Positions 1 to 10,564 of a stretch of 48,503 bases of DNA are shown one piece after another. Under the pieces are notes generated by a model. The model did not search any database. It had not been told where the DNA came from and saw only the letters and a list, made by a program, of their open reading frames with translations. The DNA is taken from NCBI GenBank assembly GCA_903923395.1, contig CAIXXM010000137.1, positions 1-48,503 of the forward strand, written 5' to 3'. Origin of the DNA: an uncultured Acidobacteriia bacterium. Lineage in GTDB: Bacteria > Acidobacteriota > Terriglobia > Bryobacterales > Bryobacteraceae. Both the position numbers and the translations under genes were made by a program. Every line of letters begins with the position of its first letter. The stretch's first letter is position 1.

Positions 1-34
1 GAAGTCGTCCGTTGTGCGCGAGTTCCTCATGAGC
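1..34 (+). repeat. Partial copy of dispersed palindromic repeat (right half)
   Basis: The right half of the repeat unit, with the core GTCCGTTGTGCGCG followed by GTTCCTCA, lies at the window edge. The same block recurs exactly 93 bases downstream (from base 94), so this copy and the next are in tandem. The left half lies outside the window. Confidence 0.75.
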
Positions 35-35
35 C

Positions 36-124
36 GCACAGGCGCGAGGGCCGCCCGCAATCCCGATGAGAAACCGCTACGTTCTGCCGGCCAGAAGTCG
101 TCCGTTGTGCGCGAGTTCCTGAAT
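36..124 (+). repeat. 89-bp dispersed palindromic repeat, copy A
   Basis: The unit runs from GCACAGGCGCGAGGGCCGCC to CGTCCGTTGTGCGCGAGTTCCT and on to GAAT. It has the same 89-base length and the same conserved ends as copy B at 939-1027. The two ends are imperfect inverted repeats, GCACA-GG on the left against the complement of CCGTTGTGC on the right, so the unit can fold into a long hairpin with a small bulge. It ends 13 bases before the ATG of the anti-sigma-like gene. Confidence 0.8.
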
Positions 125-137
125 AGATGAGGCCCAG

Positions 138-935
138 ATGATGAAGCATCCAGACGCCCACCTTTCCGACGAACAACTGCTTCTCGACATGGAAGGCGAG
201 CTTTCCGCCAGAGAGCAGGAACTGGTTCATGCCCACCTGCCGGGTTGTTGGACATGCCGGGCCCGCCGCCAGGAGTTGGAGAGCGCGCTCCGTGATTTTG
301 TCCACCTGAAAGCTACCAAGCTGGATCCGGCAGTGCCTGCGGCGGCAGGTGCGCGGGCGCTGCTCAAGGCCCGACTTGCAGAAGCAAACCCCGCAGGGAA
401 TGCGATCTCCCGAAGGCGCCTGCTGGCGTGCAGCGCTGCATTTGCCATGCTCTTGCTCGGCACCGTTTCAGTCAGTATCTTACTGCGCACGCGGGAGCGC
501 GCCCGTCATGAAGCGCAAATTTACTATGTCCCGGATGCCCGCCTGACGCCGGGGGCAACCGTCCTGTTTGACCGCTCGTTTGTCTGTTCCGCGCCAGGGC
601 AGGGCAACAAGGCTGTGCCCGTCGCGCTGCAACAGCAGGTGTTTGCAGTGTATGGCATTCCCAAGGCAGACCCGCGCGCTTATGAGGTCGACTATCTTGT
701 GACTCCCGCTCTCGGCGGCGCCGAAGACATTCACAATTTGTGGCCGCACTCCCACTCCACCGTCTGGAATGCGCAGGTCAAAGACGCCCTGGAAGACAGA
801 TTGCGTGAATTGGTCTGCAACGGCAGTCTGGATCTCGCGGAGGCACAGCAGGAGATCGCCACGAACTGGATTTCCGCCTACAAACGGTATTTCCATACCG
901 ATGTTCCTCTGCCGGAACACCGCGGCTACCGATAA
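138..935 (+). CDS. Putative zinc-finger anti-sigma-like membrane protein
   Basis: 265 residues. The N-terminal part (about 8-45) resembles the zf-HC2 anti-sigma domain, with a zinc ligand set H-x3-C-x2-C in HLPGCWTC (residues 33-40). A single membrane segment follows at about 95-116, then about 150 extracytoplasmic residues of unknown fold. Proteins of this build usually hold an ECF sigma factor at the membrane, but no sigma gene adjoins it here; a partner could lie left of the window. ATG at 138 is followed by ATG at 141, and TGAGG at 128-132 is a weak ribosome site, so either start is possible. The gene is bracketed by two direct copies of the 89-bp repeat, and its stop lies 3 bases before copy B. 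The sigma partner and the C-terminal function are unknown. Confidence 0.75.
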   Translation: MMKHPDAHLSDEQLLLDMEGELSAREQELVHAHLPGCWTCRARRQELESALRDFVHLKATKLDPAVPAAAGARALLKARLAEANPAGNAISRRRLLACSAAFAMLLLGTVSVSILLRTRERARHEAQIYYVPDARLTPGATVLFDRSFVCSAPGQGNKAVPVALQQQVFAVYGIPKADPRAYEVDYLVTPALGGAEDIHNLWPHSHSTVWNAQVKDALEDRLRELVCNGSLDLAEAQQEIATNWISAYKRYFHTDVPLPEHRGYR

Positions 936-938
936 GGC

Positions 939-1027
939 GCACGGGCGCGAGGGCCGCCCGCAACCCCAACCAACAACCGCAGTGCTCTGGCGGCCCGAGG
1001 ACGTCCGTTGTGCGGCGGTTCCTCAAT
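939..1027 (+). repeat. 89-bp dispersed palindromic repeat, copy B
   Basis: It starts 3 bases after the stop codon of the anti-sigma-like gene. It begins GCACGGGCGCGAGGGCCGCC and ends CGTCCGTTGTGCGGCGGTTCC then TCAAT. Inside it, GGGCCGCC and GGCGGCCC form a perfect 8-base inverted repeat, and the outer ends also pair. The length is identical to copy A while the middle differs, as expected for a folded mobile or REP-like element. Confidence 0.8.
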
Positions 1028-1040
1028 AATAGCGGCACAA

Positions 1041-1082
1041 AACAAAAAAAGCCCGGCTTGGAGATGTCTCCAAACCGGGCTT
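1041..1082 (-). terminator. Rho-independent terminator of the TPR lipoprotein gene
   Basis: A 15-base stem, AAGCCCGGCTTGGAG against CTCCAAACCGGGCTT with one mismatch and an ATGT loop, is followed on the minus strand by a T-rich run (TTTTTTTGTTTTG). It lies about 20 bases beyond the stop codon at 1103. Confidence 0.9.
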
Positions 1083-1102
1083 GCTGTCTTGCTTAAAGGT
1101 GA

Positions 1103-3460
1103 CTAGGAAACCTTCCGCAGCAGTTCGCGGATCTTGGTTTCTTCATCCTTCTTCGGCTTCTGCAGCAGGGCCGCGTTGCATTCCTTCTGCGCGAGATCCT
1201 TCTGGCCCTTTTGCGCCAGAGCCATCGCATAGTGGTAGTGGAAGGTCGGATTCTGCGGCTGAGCGGCCACCAGGTTCTTGAACGTGTCGAGCGAGTTGTC
1301 CGTCAGGTTCTTCTTCAGATAGATCCAGCCGAGGGTATCGGAGATCTCGTAGTACTTCGGCAGGCGCTGTTTGGCGCGCTGCGCGTAGGTCAGGGCGAGA
1401 TCCAGATCGCCGTTGGTCTCCGTGATCAGATAAGCCAGGTTGTTGAGGGCGATGGCATTGTTGGCATCGGCCTTCACAGCCAGGTCATAGTACTTTCTGG
1501 CATCGGAAGGACGGCCTTGCATTTCCATCATCATGGCGATGTTGGTGGGCAGCGAAGCATTGCCAACATCCAGGAGCCGGGCCTTTTCAAGCGAGTCGAT
1601 ACTCTTTTGCAGATCGCCACGCCGCGCCAGCGTTTCGCCGATGCGGGTCAGCAGGTCCGCCTGTAGCTTGGGTTCTTTGGTCTGGGCCAGAACCTTGTTG
1701 AAGGTCGCCACTGCGTCATCGAACTTGCCAGCGCGCATTTGAATGTTGCCGAGTTCGCGCTGCAGATCGATGCGGGCCGGGTTCTTGGCCGCTTCCGTGG
1801 CAATCATTTCCACGGCACGGTCCCGCTGCCCCTGCTGGAGCACGGCTTCCGCGATGCCAAGCAGTCCCTTCAGGTTGGTGGGGTTGGCTTCCCAGGCGCG
1901 GCGGAACATCACTTCCGCCTCCTTATACTTCTTCTCGTTGAGGTCCAGCACACCAAGTTCGAGGAGCGATTCCGTCTGCTTGGGCTGCTTCGCCAAAACG
2001 GATTCCAGCAGCGTGCGTGCTTCGCCAAACTTCGACTGCCGCTGCAGCGCCGCAGCCTTCATGACCTGTCCCTGCGGACTGTTGGGGAAGATACGGAGGA
2101 TGGCGTCCGCCGATTTCAACGCACCGTCAAAATCATTGCGGAGCAGTGCGATCTGCGTCACCGCGAGACGCGCCGGAAGGTAGTCCGGCCGGATCTCGAT
2201 GACCTTGTCAAACTCCTGGCGGGCTTCTTCGTATTCGCCACGGGCAAAGTGGGCGCGGCCAAGATTGAACCGGGCGACGAAATTGCTGGGCTTCGCGGTC
2301 ACAACCGACTGCAGTTCCGCCAGTGCCGTGTTCACGTCACCTTTATCCAGCAGGAAGGTTGCTTTCAAGCCGCGGGCTTCCGGATCCTTGGAGTCGATCT
2401 TGAGAATCTGTTCGTTCTTCTGGAAGGCAAGATCTGCCTTGCCACCGCGGACGTAGGCTTCTACTTCGTGCTTCAAGTAGTCGATCTTGTTCGCACTGTC
2501 CTTGGTGATGCCCTGTTCATACTGCTTGACCGCTTCGTCGATCTGCCCCACACGGAGGAAGAAGTCGCCTGCGAAGAAGTACGCACGGGGGAAGGTTTTG
2601 AGATCCGACTTCATTGCATCCAGCAACTTCAGCAGTTCGTCCTTCTTGTTGACTGCCAGGTAATACTGCGCGAGTTTGAGACGGGAATCCGGGTTCTTGA
2701 GATCGGCCTGGACCGCAGCCTTCAGGATATTTTCCGCTTCAGGCAGTTTCCGCTGCCCGGCGTAGATCCGGTACAGTTCGTCGTAGGCTGCGAAGTTCTT
2801 CTTGTCCTTCTGGATGAGTCCCTTGAAGAGATTCTCTGCTTCTTCGATCTCCCCATCGAGCACCAGCGTGCGGCCCAGAGCCAGGGTGATGACCGGGTCA
2901 GCTGTCTTCTTCTGCAGCGCCTTGCGGTATTCGGTGATCGCCACGCCAAGATCTTTCTTGGCTTCAATGGCGTTGCGGGCCCGGAAGTCCTTCGCCGCAT
3001 CAATCATGGCCAGATCGCCGGAGAGCTTGTGACCTTCCCAGCCTTCGGGATTGCGCTTCAGCAGGTCAGCCTTGATCTGCGTCACTTCCTGCAGCAATTG
3101 CTCATTCTTTTCAACGGACTGTGACGCGACAACAATGATTTCACCGAGCTTCAAGCTGGCATCGTTGTAATCTTCTGAACCTTTGGGCAAGAGTTCGACG
3201 GCGCGGCGCAGCGTTCCAACGGCCGAGGGGATGGCACCCTGCTTCAAAAACGTGAGCGACAGGTGATAGTAACCAGGACCCCACTTGCGATCCTGCTCGA
3301 TCGCACGCCGGTACATGATGGAGGCTTCTTTGTACCTGGCCTTTTCGAAATAGCGGTTTCCGCTCGTCAGATACTGTTGCTTCAGGTAGTTCGGGTCGCG
3401 ACCGCAGGAAATCAGTGTGATCGCAACAATAGCAAGCGTGAGGAGGCGCAGTGAACGCAT
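1103..3460 (-). CDS. TPR-repeat lipoprotein
   Basis: 785 residues. The signal peptide ends in a lipobox LISC with the lipidated cysteine at residue 19, so the protein is a lipoprotein facing the periplasm or outer membrane. From about residue 30 to the end it is built of tetratricopeptide repeats, roughly twenty, visible as recurring A-x-x-x-[FY]-x-x-[AV]-[IL] and NLGxxxFARGEYEEA-type helices. TPR solenoids bind other proteins. Long TPR lipoproteins of this shape occur with exosortase/PEP-CTERM systems (the PrsT type). PEP-CTERM genes are present at 14.5-20.4 kb, but they are too far away to prove a link. It follows the propeller gene on the same strand after 66 bases and has its own strong terminator. 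No enzyme domain was seen. Confidence 0.85.
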   Translation of the reverse strand: MRSLRLLTLAIVAITLISCGRDPNYLKQQYLTSGNRYFEKARYKEASIMYRRAIEQDRKWGPGYYHLSLTFLKQGAIPSAVGTLRRAVELLPKGSEDYNDASLKLGEIIVVASQSVEKNEQLLQEVTQIKADLLKRNPEGWEGHKLSGDLAMIDAAKDFRARNAIEAKKDLGVAITEYRKALQKKTADPVITLALGRTLVLDGEIEEAENLFKGLIQKDKKNFAAYDELYRIYAGQRKLPEAENILKAAVQADLKNPDSRLKLAQYYLAVNKKDELLKLLDAMKSDLKTFPRAYFFAGDFFLRVGQIDEAVKQYEQGITKDSANKIDYLKHEVEAYVRGGKADLAFQKNEQILKIDSKDPEARGLKATFLLDKGDVNTALAELQSVVTAKPSNFVARFNLGRAHFARGEYEEARQEFDKVIEIRPDYLPARLAVTQIALLRNDFDGALKSADAILRIFPNSPQGQVMKAAALQRQSKFGEARTLLESVLAKQPKQTESLLELGVLDLNEKKYKEAEVMFRRAWEANPTNLKGLLGIAEAVLQQGQRDRAVEMIATEAAKNPARIDLQRELGNIQMRAGKFDDAVATFNKVLAQTKEPKLQADLLTRIGETLARRGDLQKSIDSLEKARLLDVGNASLPTNIAMMMEMQGRPSDARKYYDLAVKADANNAIALNNLAYLITETNGDLDLALTYAQRAKQRLPKYYEISDTLGWIYLKKNLTDNSLDTFKNLVAAQPQNPTFHYHYAMALAQKGQKDLAQKECNAALLQKPKKDEETKIRELLRKVS

Positions 3461-3526
3461 AATCTAGTCCGTTCCATTGTCCTACAAAATCACACTGAAA
3501 TGTACGGTAGTCGTACCAAAACTGGA

Positions 3527-6500
3527 CTAGTTTACCGGAATGAACGCCGCACCGGCACCGCTGACAGGACTGGCGACCCCGCCAACCTTCAGAACGACCG
3601 GCAGTGACGCACCGCTCATGTGCGTTCCGGGGACCGTAATATTCACCTGGTAGATGCCCACCAGGCCGGGAACCAGCCCAGACCAGTTCACAATCATATT
3701 GGCCTGGGAGTATCCCGGCGTGCCGATAGTGACAGAGACGGGATCCGTGACCGCCAGCGGACTGGCAGGTGCTGCCGCTCCGGTGGTGACCGTTCCGCCT
3801 TTCGTCGGGCCCAGGCCTGTGGCGTAAATCACCAAATGCTGATCTCGCATGGCCGGGTTGTCACTGTTGATCGCGGAACCATCGGAATGTACGATCGAAG
3901 GCACGCCCTTCGGTCCAAGCAAGATAGCCGGAGCATACTTCGCGATCGTCACCGTGGTGCTTTGGGATGCCGCGCTATTCGTGATGTTCCGGATCACCAG
4001 CGGATAACGTCCGGCAGCCAGCGTTGTCGGAATTTGTGCGTTGATTTGTCCGTTTGCCGTGTAAAGCAGCGGCATGGGAACATTATTCAGCGTGACGCAC
4101 GCTCCACCCAGAACGGTGGGCAGGGGCGTCTTCGCGGTGCCATTCGCGGCCAGATTATTGCCGAAAATGGTCATCAGTCCGCCCGAAGCCAGCGTGGGCA
4201 TGAAGTTGCCGTAGTTCACGATCGCATTGGTGTTAATGGTCGGACGAACGGTCTGCGAAATGGTGGACAGGGGGACAGTCTGCAAGCCCGACGCGGTAAG
4301 CAAGTAGGCAGTGTTGGTCTTGCTGTCGACCACCATGGTGTGAGGCGCAACCACCGTCCGCCCAGTGCCGGTCACGGCCGAAGCCGGTCCTTCAATAGTC
4401 GGGTATGAGCCCAGAGCCCGTCCATTGTTCGGGTCATACAGTTCCACAGTGCCAGCGTCGGTGGCCGCAGCATTCCCATTGGTGCGTGTGGGCTGCGTGA
4501 ATTCAGCCACAATCGAATTCGAGATGGAGTAAACGGCGGCAACAGGCCGGCCGGACCCGATGGTCGACGACGGCAGATTCCCGCCGCTCACCGCGCCAAT
4601 GCCGGAGCCGTCGGCGGCGGGTGTCAGCGATCCATTCAACAAGGTCCCGCCAACCATGTAGTAATTCCCGCCAGGCCCCGCCGTAATCGGTCCCAGATAG
4701 CCGCTCAGGGGCGTGGAGAGAACCTGCTTGGAAAGGGTGAAGTCATCCACTGTGTAGTCGTAGAGGTAAGCGTTGCCAGTGCCAGTCACCAGAATGATGT
4801 ACTCACCGCCGGGCGTCGCCGCCATCACGCGGAATGAGGGGTTGCCGCCACTCACGGTGGTTGCCGTGCCGAAGACAGACGAGTTGAGTTTGCGCGGAAT
4901 CGCCCGGTTGCCATCGATCTTCCAAAGGCTGCCATCTGACATGACCAACTGAGGACCGCGCCCGGAGCCTGCAATAGCCTGCGGCGTGATCAGAGCCACG
5001 GCCGAATTGAAGGGGATCGCCGGGAACTGCACAATGCCGGTCTGCACGTTCTTCGTCAGGTCGACAATGCTGATCGATTCCCCGCCGGTATTCAGAACAT
5101 AGAGCGTGGTGCCATCGGGTCCTAGCGCCATGCCGTGCGGCAACTGGCCCACTTTGATGGAATTCACGAAAGCATTGGTTTGCGTATTGAAGACTTCCAC
5201 GCGGTTCATACCGGAATTCGTGATGTAAATCCGGATCCGTGCCGAGTCAAACAACATATCGGTCAGGCCTTCGCCCGCGTTTTGATTCAACTGCACGGGG
5301 TAGAGCTTGGCGAGTGCCACAGAGTCCCTGTAGTTCTGGTAAACGTGAATGTTCCCGGGGATATTGACCGCTTCGGTGGACGTCACCAGGAAATCGCTGG
5401 GGCCGGTGGTGCCCGGGTTGGCTGCGGCCCGCGAGTTAAACCGGAACTGAATCGCCGGTTGGCCGTTGGCCGTCGTCACCTGCGCGGTTGGACCATTCGT
5501 TGTGGTGTTGGTTGTGGTCGTCGTTCCCGTACCGCTCGGCAGTACAATCCCGCCGCCACCCGGCAAAATCACGATAATCCCGCCGCCTGCGCCCGTACCG
5601 CCCAAGCCCTGCGTCGAAGCGGAGTAGGGGGCGACTGTCAGCGAATAGCGTCCAGAGCCGGCGTTGGTTGTGGTGTCGATATTGGAAAGCTGTGCGGAAT
5701 AGACGCCGCAGACGTCATTGGTCAGAAGAACGGTACTCGAATTGGCTCCCACAATCGGCAGCGAAGTGAGTGTCGCCAAGGGGAGAATTGTGAACCCGGA
5801 ATCCGACAATGCATAGATGTTGGCACCGGTGGATTCAATCACCATCTTGCCCACCATATTTTCGGGCAGTTGGATACCAGTCTTGATCAGCAGGTTGTCG
5901 GGGTCATTCAACATCAACTGTGTCGTGTTCGCGCGGGTCGCACCGACGGGCGCGATATTGAACGCAGCGTAGAGGGTGGCACCATCGGGCGAGAAGACAC
6001 TGCCGCCCTGATTGGCCTGCAGGTTGAAATTGGTGCCGTTAGCGAAACCGTACGGCGAATTGGAGGCATTCTCCTGCGCCAGAACCTGCAGGGTATTGAA
6101 GTCGAACAGCGTGGAACCCGCCATGAACTTGCTGCCATCCGGGGCGATCGAAAGCGTGCTCGAGAGATTCGAAACCGCGCGGCTGCGCAGCACCGTGCCG
6201 GAAGCCACTTCATAAACGAAAACCACTTTGGTGGTTCCCGTATTGCCGTTGGCCCCCACAATGTACTTGCCGTCCTTGGTTGCTGCCAGCTTGCCGCGGT
6301 AGGAAACGTAAACACGGCCCGAAGGCGTGGGCAGAACCGGAGGTGTTGCCGGCGGCGGTGCAATCGAAACCGATTCGAGACTCGCGGAAGTCGAAGCCGT
6401 TGGATCGTAAATGATCAACGTATCGGTCGTGCTGGTGCCGGAGGGCGACACGGCAGAAATCAGCACGCGGCCATCTCCACCCACGGCCACTCCCTCAGGA

Positions 6501-6859
6501 CCGGTGGGCAGACTGATCGAATTCGTCACCGCGCCAGCTGCCAGATTGATAATGTCGAGCGCCGCGGAAGTGTAGGTCGTAACGTACAGCGACTTCAAGT
6601 CCTTCGACAAGGCGGCCGACACAGGCTGGGTGTGCGTCTTGATCGGAGTGCCGAAAGACCTCGTCTTAATGTCGTAAATCTCAACCTGGTTGAGCGTGCT
6701 GTTCACCAGATACAACCGTGAACGACTCTCATCCAGGACGATGTCGGAGTACGCCGCGCCACCTTTCGGGGCTACAACGGTTCCAAAAACAGCGGCGGAC
6801 AGAGAAGTCACGGCCGAACTGAGAAGTGCCAGAAGGATCAGTACGCGGGAGCGGCTCAT
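3527..6859 (-). CDS. Secreted beta-propeller protein with Solibacter-type (TIGR03437) C-terminal domain
   Basis: 1110 residues with a signal peptide at about 1-23. Two stretches of YVTN-like propeller blades are visible (about 30-370 and 550-850), with motifs such as [26 protein letters not shown] and [20 protein letters not shown] cut short here to their recognisable pattern. A Gly/Thr-rich linker lies near 420-470. Residues from about 890 match the TIGR03437 domain, a C-terminal domain first catalogued in Solibacter usitatus, with the [13 protein letters not shown] and [11 protein letters not shown] landmarks. The domain is found on large extracytoplasmic proteins and its role is unknown. 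The small hairpin GTACG-GTAGT-CGTAC at 3503-3517 follows the gene but lacks a T-run. The C-terminal family is the clearest lineage marker in the window. Confidence 0.85.
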   Translation of the reverse strand: MSRSRVLILLALLSSAVTSLSAAVFGTVVAPKGGAAYSDIVLDESRSRLYLVNSTLNQVEIYDIKTRSFGTPIKTHTQPVSAALSKDLKSLYVTTYTSAALDIINLAAGAVTNSISLPTGPEGVAVGGDGRVLISAVSPSGTSTTDTLIIYDPTASTSASLESVSIAPPPATPPVLPTPSGRVYVSYRGKLAATKDGKYIVGANGNTGTTKVVFVYEVASGTVLRSRAVSNLSSTLSIAPDGSKFMAGSTLFDFNTLQVLAQENASNSPYGFANGTNFNLQANQGGSVFSPDGATLYAAFNIAPVGATRANTTQLMLNDPDNLLIKTGIQLPENMVGKMVIESTGANIYALSDSGFTILPLATLTSLPIVGANSSTVLLTNDVCGVYSAQLSNIDTTTNAGSGRYSLTVAPYSASTQGLGGTGAGGGIIVILPGGGGIVLPSGTGTTTTTNTTTNGPTAQVTTANGQPAIQFRFNSRAAANPGTTGPSDFLVTSTEAVNIPGNIHVYQNYRDSVALAKLYPVQLNQNAGEGLTDMLFDSARIRIYITNSGMNRVEVFNTQTNAFVNSIKVGQLPHGMALGPDGTTLYVLNTGGESISIVDLTKNVQTGIVQFPAIPFNSAVALITPQAIAGSGRGPQLVMSDGSLWKIDGNRAIPRKLNSSVFGTATTVSGGNPSFRVMAATPGGEYIILVTGTGNAYLYDYTVDDFTLSKQVLSTPLSGYLGPITAGPGGNYYMVGGTLLNGSLTPAADGSGIGAVSGGNLPSSTIGSGRPVAAVYSISNSIVAEFTQPTRTNGNAAATDAGTVELYDPNNGRALGSYPTIEGPASAVTGTGRTVVAPHTMVVDSKTNTAYLLTASGLQTVPLSTISQTVRPTINTNAIVNYGNFMPTLASGGLMTIFGNNLAANGTAKTPLPTVLGGACVTLNNVPMPLLYTANGQINAQIPTTLAAGRYPLVIRNITNSAASQSTTVTIAKYAPAILLGPKGVPSIVHSDGSAINSDNPAMRDQHLVIYATGLGPTKGGTVTTGAAAPASPLAVTDPVSVTIGTPGYSQANMIVNWSGLVPGLVGIYQVNITVPGTHMSGASLPVVLKVGGVASPVSGAGAAFIPVN

Positions 6860-7064
6860 GAAGCTTTCTATGATAACCCGCTTCTTTGTTGGAAGTTACA
6901 CATTCCCGCAACGGACGGCGCTTGACGTCGCGAATTGGCGCAGCCATCCGACAGGCCGCCGCGCGCTTTCCCCGGATAAATCCCGTGTTTCTAATTATAT
7001 ACAGAAATCGAATATTCATCGTCCGCTCTGGCCCCCTGCGTGCATAATGAATGGCGACAACTCT

Positions 7065-9440
7065 ATGGCACCCCAAAACACTCCCGCGCCCGTTTCCCCC
7101 GAAACACTTCGCAAGATTGATGCGTACTGGCGGGCCGCCAATTATCTCTCCGTCGGCCAGATCTACCTGCTGGACAATCCGCTGCTGCGGCAGCCCCTCA
7201 CCAGTGAACACATCAAGCCCCGGTTGTTGGGCCATTGGGGGACCACCCCCGGACTTAACTTCATCTACGCACACATGAACCGGGTGATCGGCGAATACGA
7301 CCTGAACGCCGTTTACATTTGTGGTCCCGGCCACGGCGGTCCGGGAATGGTGGCCAATACCTATCTCGAAGGCACCTATTCAGAGTTCTACCCCGCCATC
7401 CCTCAGACCGAGGACGGCATGAAACGCCTGTTCCGCCAATTTTCGTTTCCGGGTGGCATCCCCAGCCACGCGGCACCGGAGACACCGGGCTCGATCCATG
7501 AGGGCGGGGAACTCGGCTACTCCCTGGTGCATGCGTTCGGCGCGGTGTTCGACAATCCGAGTCTGATCGCCTGTTGCGTCGTGGGCGATGGCGAGGCCGA
7601 AACCGGACCTCTCGCGACAAGCTGGCACTCCAACAAGTTCCTCAATCCAGCGCGCGATGGCGCAGTGCTGCCAATTCTTCACCTGAACGGCTACAAGATC
7701 GCCGGCCCAACCGTCCTTGCCCGCATTCCAGAAGATGAGCTTCTCTCTTTGTTCGAAGGCTACGGCTACAAGGTCTATTGCGTTACCGGTGACGACCCGA
7801 TGACCATGCACCGGCAAATGGCCGAAACCCTGGATTCCTGCGTGCAGGAGATTCAAGTCATCCAGAGCAATGCCCGGGAAAACGGCTCCACGCAGCGCCC
7901 CAGTTGGCCCATGATCATCCTCCGCAGCCCCAAAGGCTGGACCGGCCCGAAGGAGTTTCAGGGCCTGCAACTCGAGGGCTCCTGGCGCTCTCATCAGGTG
8001 CCGCTCGACAACGTTCGCAAGAACCCCGCCCAACTGGTTGCCCTCGATGCCTGGCTGCGCAGCTACCGCCCGGAGGAACTCTTTGATGCCGCTGGCCGAC
8101 TGCTCGCCGAATATGCCGACCTCGCCCCCAAAGGTCCGCAGCGCATGGGGGCCAATCCTCACGCCAACGGTGGACTGTTGCTGCGCGATCTCCGCCTGCC
8201 GGATTTTACCGATTACGCCGTCGAAGTCACGCAGCCCGGAGCGAAAGATGCCGAGTCCACCCGCGTCATGGGCGCATTTCTGCGCGACGTGATGACCTGG
8301 AATCAGGAAGCGAAGAACTTCCGCCTGGTGTCCCCGGACGAAACCTCGTCCAACCGCTGGAACGCCGTCTGGGACGTGACCACCCGCGAATCCATGGCCG
8401 AAGTGATACCGGGCGACGATCACGTCTCCCAGGAAGGGCGGGTGCTCGAAGTCCTCAGCGAACACATGTGCCAGGGCTGGCTCGAAGGTTACCTGCTCAC
8501 CGGACGCCATGGCTTCTTCTCCTGTTACGAAGCCTTCATCCACATCATTGATTCCATGTTCAATCAGCATGCAAAGTGGCTGAAGGTGACGCGGCACATC
8601 CCCTGGCGCAGGCCCGTGGCGTCATTGAACTACCTGCTGACCTCGCACGTCTGGCGGCAGGACCACAATGGGTTCAGCCACCAGGACCCCGGCTTCATCG
8701 ACCATGTCGTCAACAAGAAAGCTGAAGTCGTGCGCGTCTATCTTCCCCCGGATGCGAACACCCTGCTTTCGGTCACGGACCACTGCCTGCGCAGCCGCAA
8801 CTACGTTAATGTGATCGTCGCCGGGAAGCAGCCGGCACCGCAGTGGCTCGACATGGACAGCGCCATCCAGCACTGCACGGCCGGTCTCGGGATCTGGGAA
8901 TTCGCCAGCAATGATTTCGGTGAAGAGCCAGATGTTGTCATGGCCTGCTGCGGCGACGTCCCTACGCTCGAAACCCTCGCCGCCGTCGACTGGCTTCGCA
9001 AGAACATACCGGATCTCAAGATCCGCGTCGTGAATGTGGTCGATTTGATGACCCTGCAGCCGCCCAGTGAACATCCGCATGGCATTTCCGACAAGGAATA
9101 CGATTCGATCTTCACAGAGGACAAGCCAATCATCTTCAACTACCACGGCTATCCCTGGCTCATCCACCGGCTGACCTACCGCCGCACCAACCAACAACTC
9201 CATGTGCGCGGCTATAAGGAGGAGGGTACCACCACCACGCCCTTCGATATGTGTGTTCTCAATGAGATTGACCGCTTCCATTTGGCGATCGACGTGATTG
9301 ACCGCGTGCCGGATCTTGGCGCCGTGGCGGCACACCTGCGGCAGGAACTTCGCGGCAAGCTGTTCGAACACTCCCGCTATGTGCGGAAATATGGTGAGGA
9401 TATGCCTGAGATCGCGAACTGGCGCTGGCCCGCCGCATGA
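7065..9440 (+). CDS. xfp: Xylulose-5-phosphate/fructose-6-phosphate phosphoketolase
   Basis: 791 residues, full length for the family. This cytosolic thiamine-diphosphate enzyme cleaves xylulose 5-phosphate (or fructose 6-phosphate) with phosphate to give acetyl phosphate and glyceraldehyde 3-phosphate (or erythrose 4-phosphate). Family landmarks are [28 protein letters not shown] (about residue 89), [10 protein letters not shown] and the cofactor site [19 protein letters not shown] (about residue 173). The ATG at 7065 gives the usual short N-terminus before the [20 protein letters not shown] region; an in-frame ATG at 7047 would add six residues. No strong ribosome site precedes either. The stop overlaps the acetate kinase start by four bases (ATGA), so the two are translationally coupled. 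The 205-base upstream region contains an AT-rich stretch near 7000-7010 that may hold the promoter. Confidence 0.97.
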   Translation: MAPQNTPAPVSPETLRKIDAYWRAANYLSVGQIYLLDNPLLRQPLTSEHIKPRLLGHWGTTPGLNFIYAHMNRVIGEYDLNAVYICGPGHGGPGMVANTYLEGTYSEFYPAIPQTEDGMKRLFRQFSFPGGIPSHAAPETPGSIHEGGELGYSLVHAFGAVFDNPSLIACCVVGDGEAETGPLATSWHSNKFLNPARDGAVLPILHLNGYKIAGPTVLARIPEDELLSLFEGYGYKVYCVTGDDPMTMHRQMAETLDSCVQEIQVIQSNARENGSTQRPSWPMIILRSPKGWTGPKEFQGLQLEGSWRSHQVPLDNVRKNPAQLVALDAWLRSYRPEELFDAAGRLLAEYADLAPKGPQRMGANPHANGGLLLRDLRLPDFTDYAVEVTQPGAKDAESTRVMGAFLRDVMTWNQEAKNFRLVSPDETSSNRWNAVWDVTTRESMAEVIPGDDHVSQEGRVLEVLSEHMCQGWLEGYLLTGRHGFFSCYEAFIHIIDSMFNQHAKWLKVTRHIPWRRPVASLNYLLTSHVWRQDHNGFSHQDPGFIDHVVNKKAEVVRVYLPPDANTLLSVTDHCLRSRNYVNVIVAGKQPAPQWLDMDSAIQHCTAGLGIWEFASNDFGEEPDVVMACCGDVPTLETLAAVDWLRKNIPDLKIRVVNVVDLMTLQPPSEHPHGISDKEYDSIFTEDKPIIFNYHGYPWLIHRLTYRRTNQQLHVRGYKEEGTTTTPFDMCVLNEIDRFHLAIDVIDRVPDLGAVAAHLRQELRGKLFEHSRYVRKYGEDMPEIANWRWPAA

Positions 9441-10546
9441 AGATACTGGTTCTCAACGCAGGCAGTTCTTCGTTGAAGTTCGATCTGTTCGACAGCGAAG
9501 GCGAAAGGCGTCTGCTCCGCGGTTCGATTGACCGGGTTGCGGATATGCAGACCGCCTTCGCGGCAGCCTACGCCCGGATTGCGCCTGCTTTGGCGGGAGA
9601 AACCGTGGGGGCGGTCGGCCATCGTTTCGTGACCGGTGGCCCGCTGTTTACTGAACCGCTCCTTTTGACGCCCGGGATTGCCGCTCAGTTGGAGGGCATC
9701 TCGGGCATGGCTCCTTTGCACATGCCCAGGAATCTGGCTGCGTATGAAGCTGCCGCGGCCAAACTCCCCGGCGTGTCCCAGGTTGCTGTCTTTGACACCG
9801 CTTTTCACAGCTCCATGCCGCCCGTCGCATCGCTCTACGCGATTCCCCAGCGGTTCGGGCAGGATTACGGCATCCGCAAGTACGGTTTCCATGGCATCTC
9901 CCACCGCTATGTGTCTTCGAAGTACGCGGAACTGCGCGGTGTTCCGCTCGCGGGACTTCGTTTAATTGCCTGCCATTTGGGGAACGGCTGTTCGGCCGTT
10001 GCCATCCGCAATGGCCGCTCCATTGATACCTCCATGGGCTTCACTCCACTGGAGGGCTTGATCATGGGAACGCGCTGCGGGGATATCGATGCCGGCGCGC
10101 TGCTTCATCTCATCATCCGTGGCGCACATGACCCGGTCGAACTCGAAAAAGTTCTCAACAGCCAGAGTGGCTTGCTCGGGCTTTCCGGGTTATCCAATGA
10201 CATGCGTGATCTGCACAAAGCTGCCGCGGAAGGCCATGCCGGAGCCCGCCTCGCCATTGATTCCTTCTGCTATCGGGTCAGGAAGTACATCGGTTCTTAC
10301 CTGGCTGCGTTGAATGGCGCGGATGCACTTCTCTTCACCGGAGGTATCGGCGAAAACGATGCCGCGGTGCGGGCGCAAATCTGTGAAGGTCTCAGCGCTC
10401 TCGGCATTGTGCTGCATCCAGCGGCCAACCAGACCCGCAAGCCGGAAGCCTTCCCGATTGGCAGCGGTCCGGTGGATGTCTGGGTGATTCCCACGGATGA
10501 AGAACTGCTGATTGCCCGTGACACGCTGGCCTGCATCGCGGGTTGA
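9437..10546 (+). CDS. ackA: Acetate kinase
   Basis: 369 residues. It transfers the phosphate of acetyl phosphate to ADP, giving acetate and ATP, directly using the phosphoketolase product. Diagnostic blocks are present: [13 protein letters not shown] at the N-terminus, [58 protein letters not shown] (recognised in pieces), and [13 protein letters not shown] near the C-terminus. It is about 30 residues shorter than the common 400, mainly in the first 60 residues. Two usual motifs are changed: the GTRSGDID block reads GTRCGDID and the HRVVHGG block reads HRFVTGG. The start is fixed by the ATGA overlap with xfp. The gene ends 18 bases from the convergent cytochrome gene, with no terminator visible between them. 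Confidence 0.95.
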   Translation: MKILVLNAGSSSLKFDLFDSEGERRLLRGSIDRVADMQTAFAAAYARIAPALAGETVGAVGHRFVTGGPLFTEPLLLTPGIAAQLEGISGMAPLHMPRNLAAYEAAAAKLPGVSQVAVFDTAFHSSMPPVASLYAIPQRFGQDYGIRKYGFHGISHRYVSSKYAELRGVPLAGLRLIACHLGNGCSAVAIRNGRSIDTSMGFTPLEGLIMGTRCGDIDAGALLHLIIRGAHDPVELEKVLNSQSGLLGLSGLSNDMRDLHKAAAEGHAGARLAIDSFCYRVRKYIGSYLAALNGADALLFTGGIGENDAAVRAQICEGLSALGIVLHPAANQTRKPEAFPIGSGPVDVWVIPTDEELLIARDTLACIAG

Positions 10547-10564
10547 GTTTGGACAAGCAGGAAA

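Noticed and set aside
1739-3124. Long plus-strand open frame opposite the TPR lipoprotein gene
   Set aside because: It is an antisense shadow caused by the GC-rich third positions of the TPR gene; its protein has no domain pattern.
5135-6721. 528-codon plus-strand frame opposite the propeller gene
   Set aside because: Antisense shadow with Arg/His/Gly-rich composition and no recognisable motif; the minus-strand gene is clearly real.
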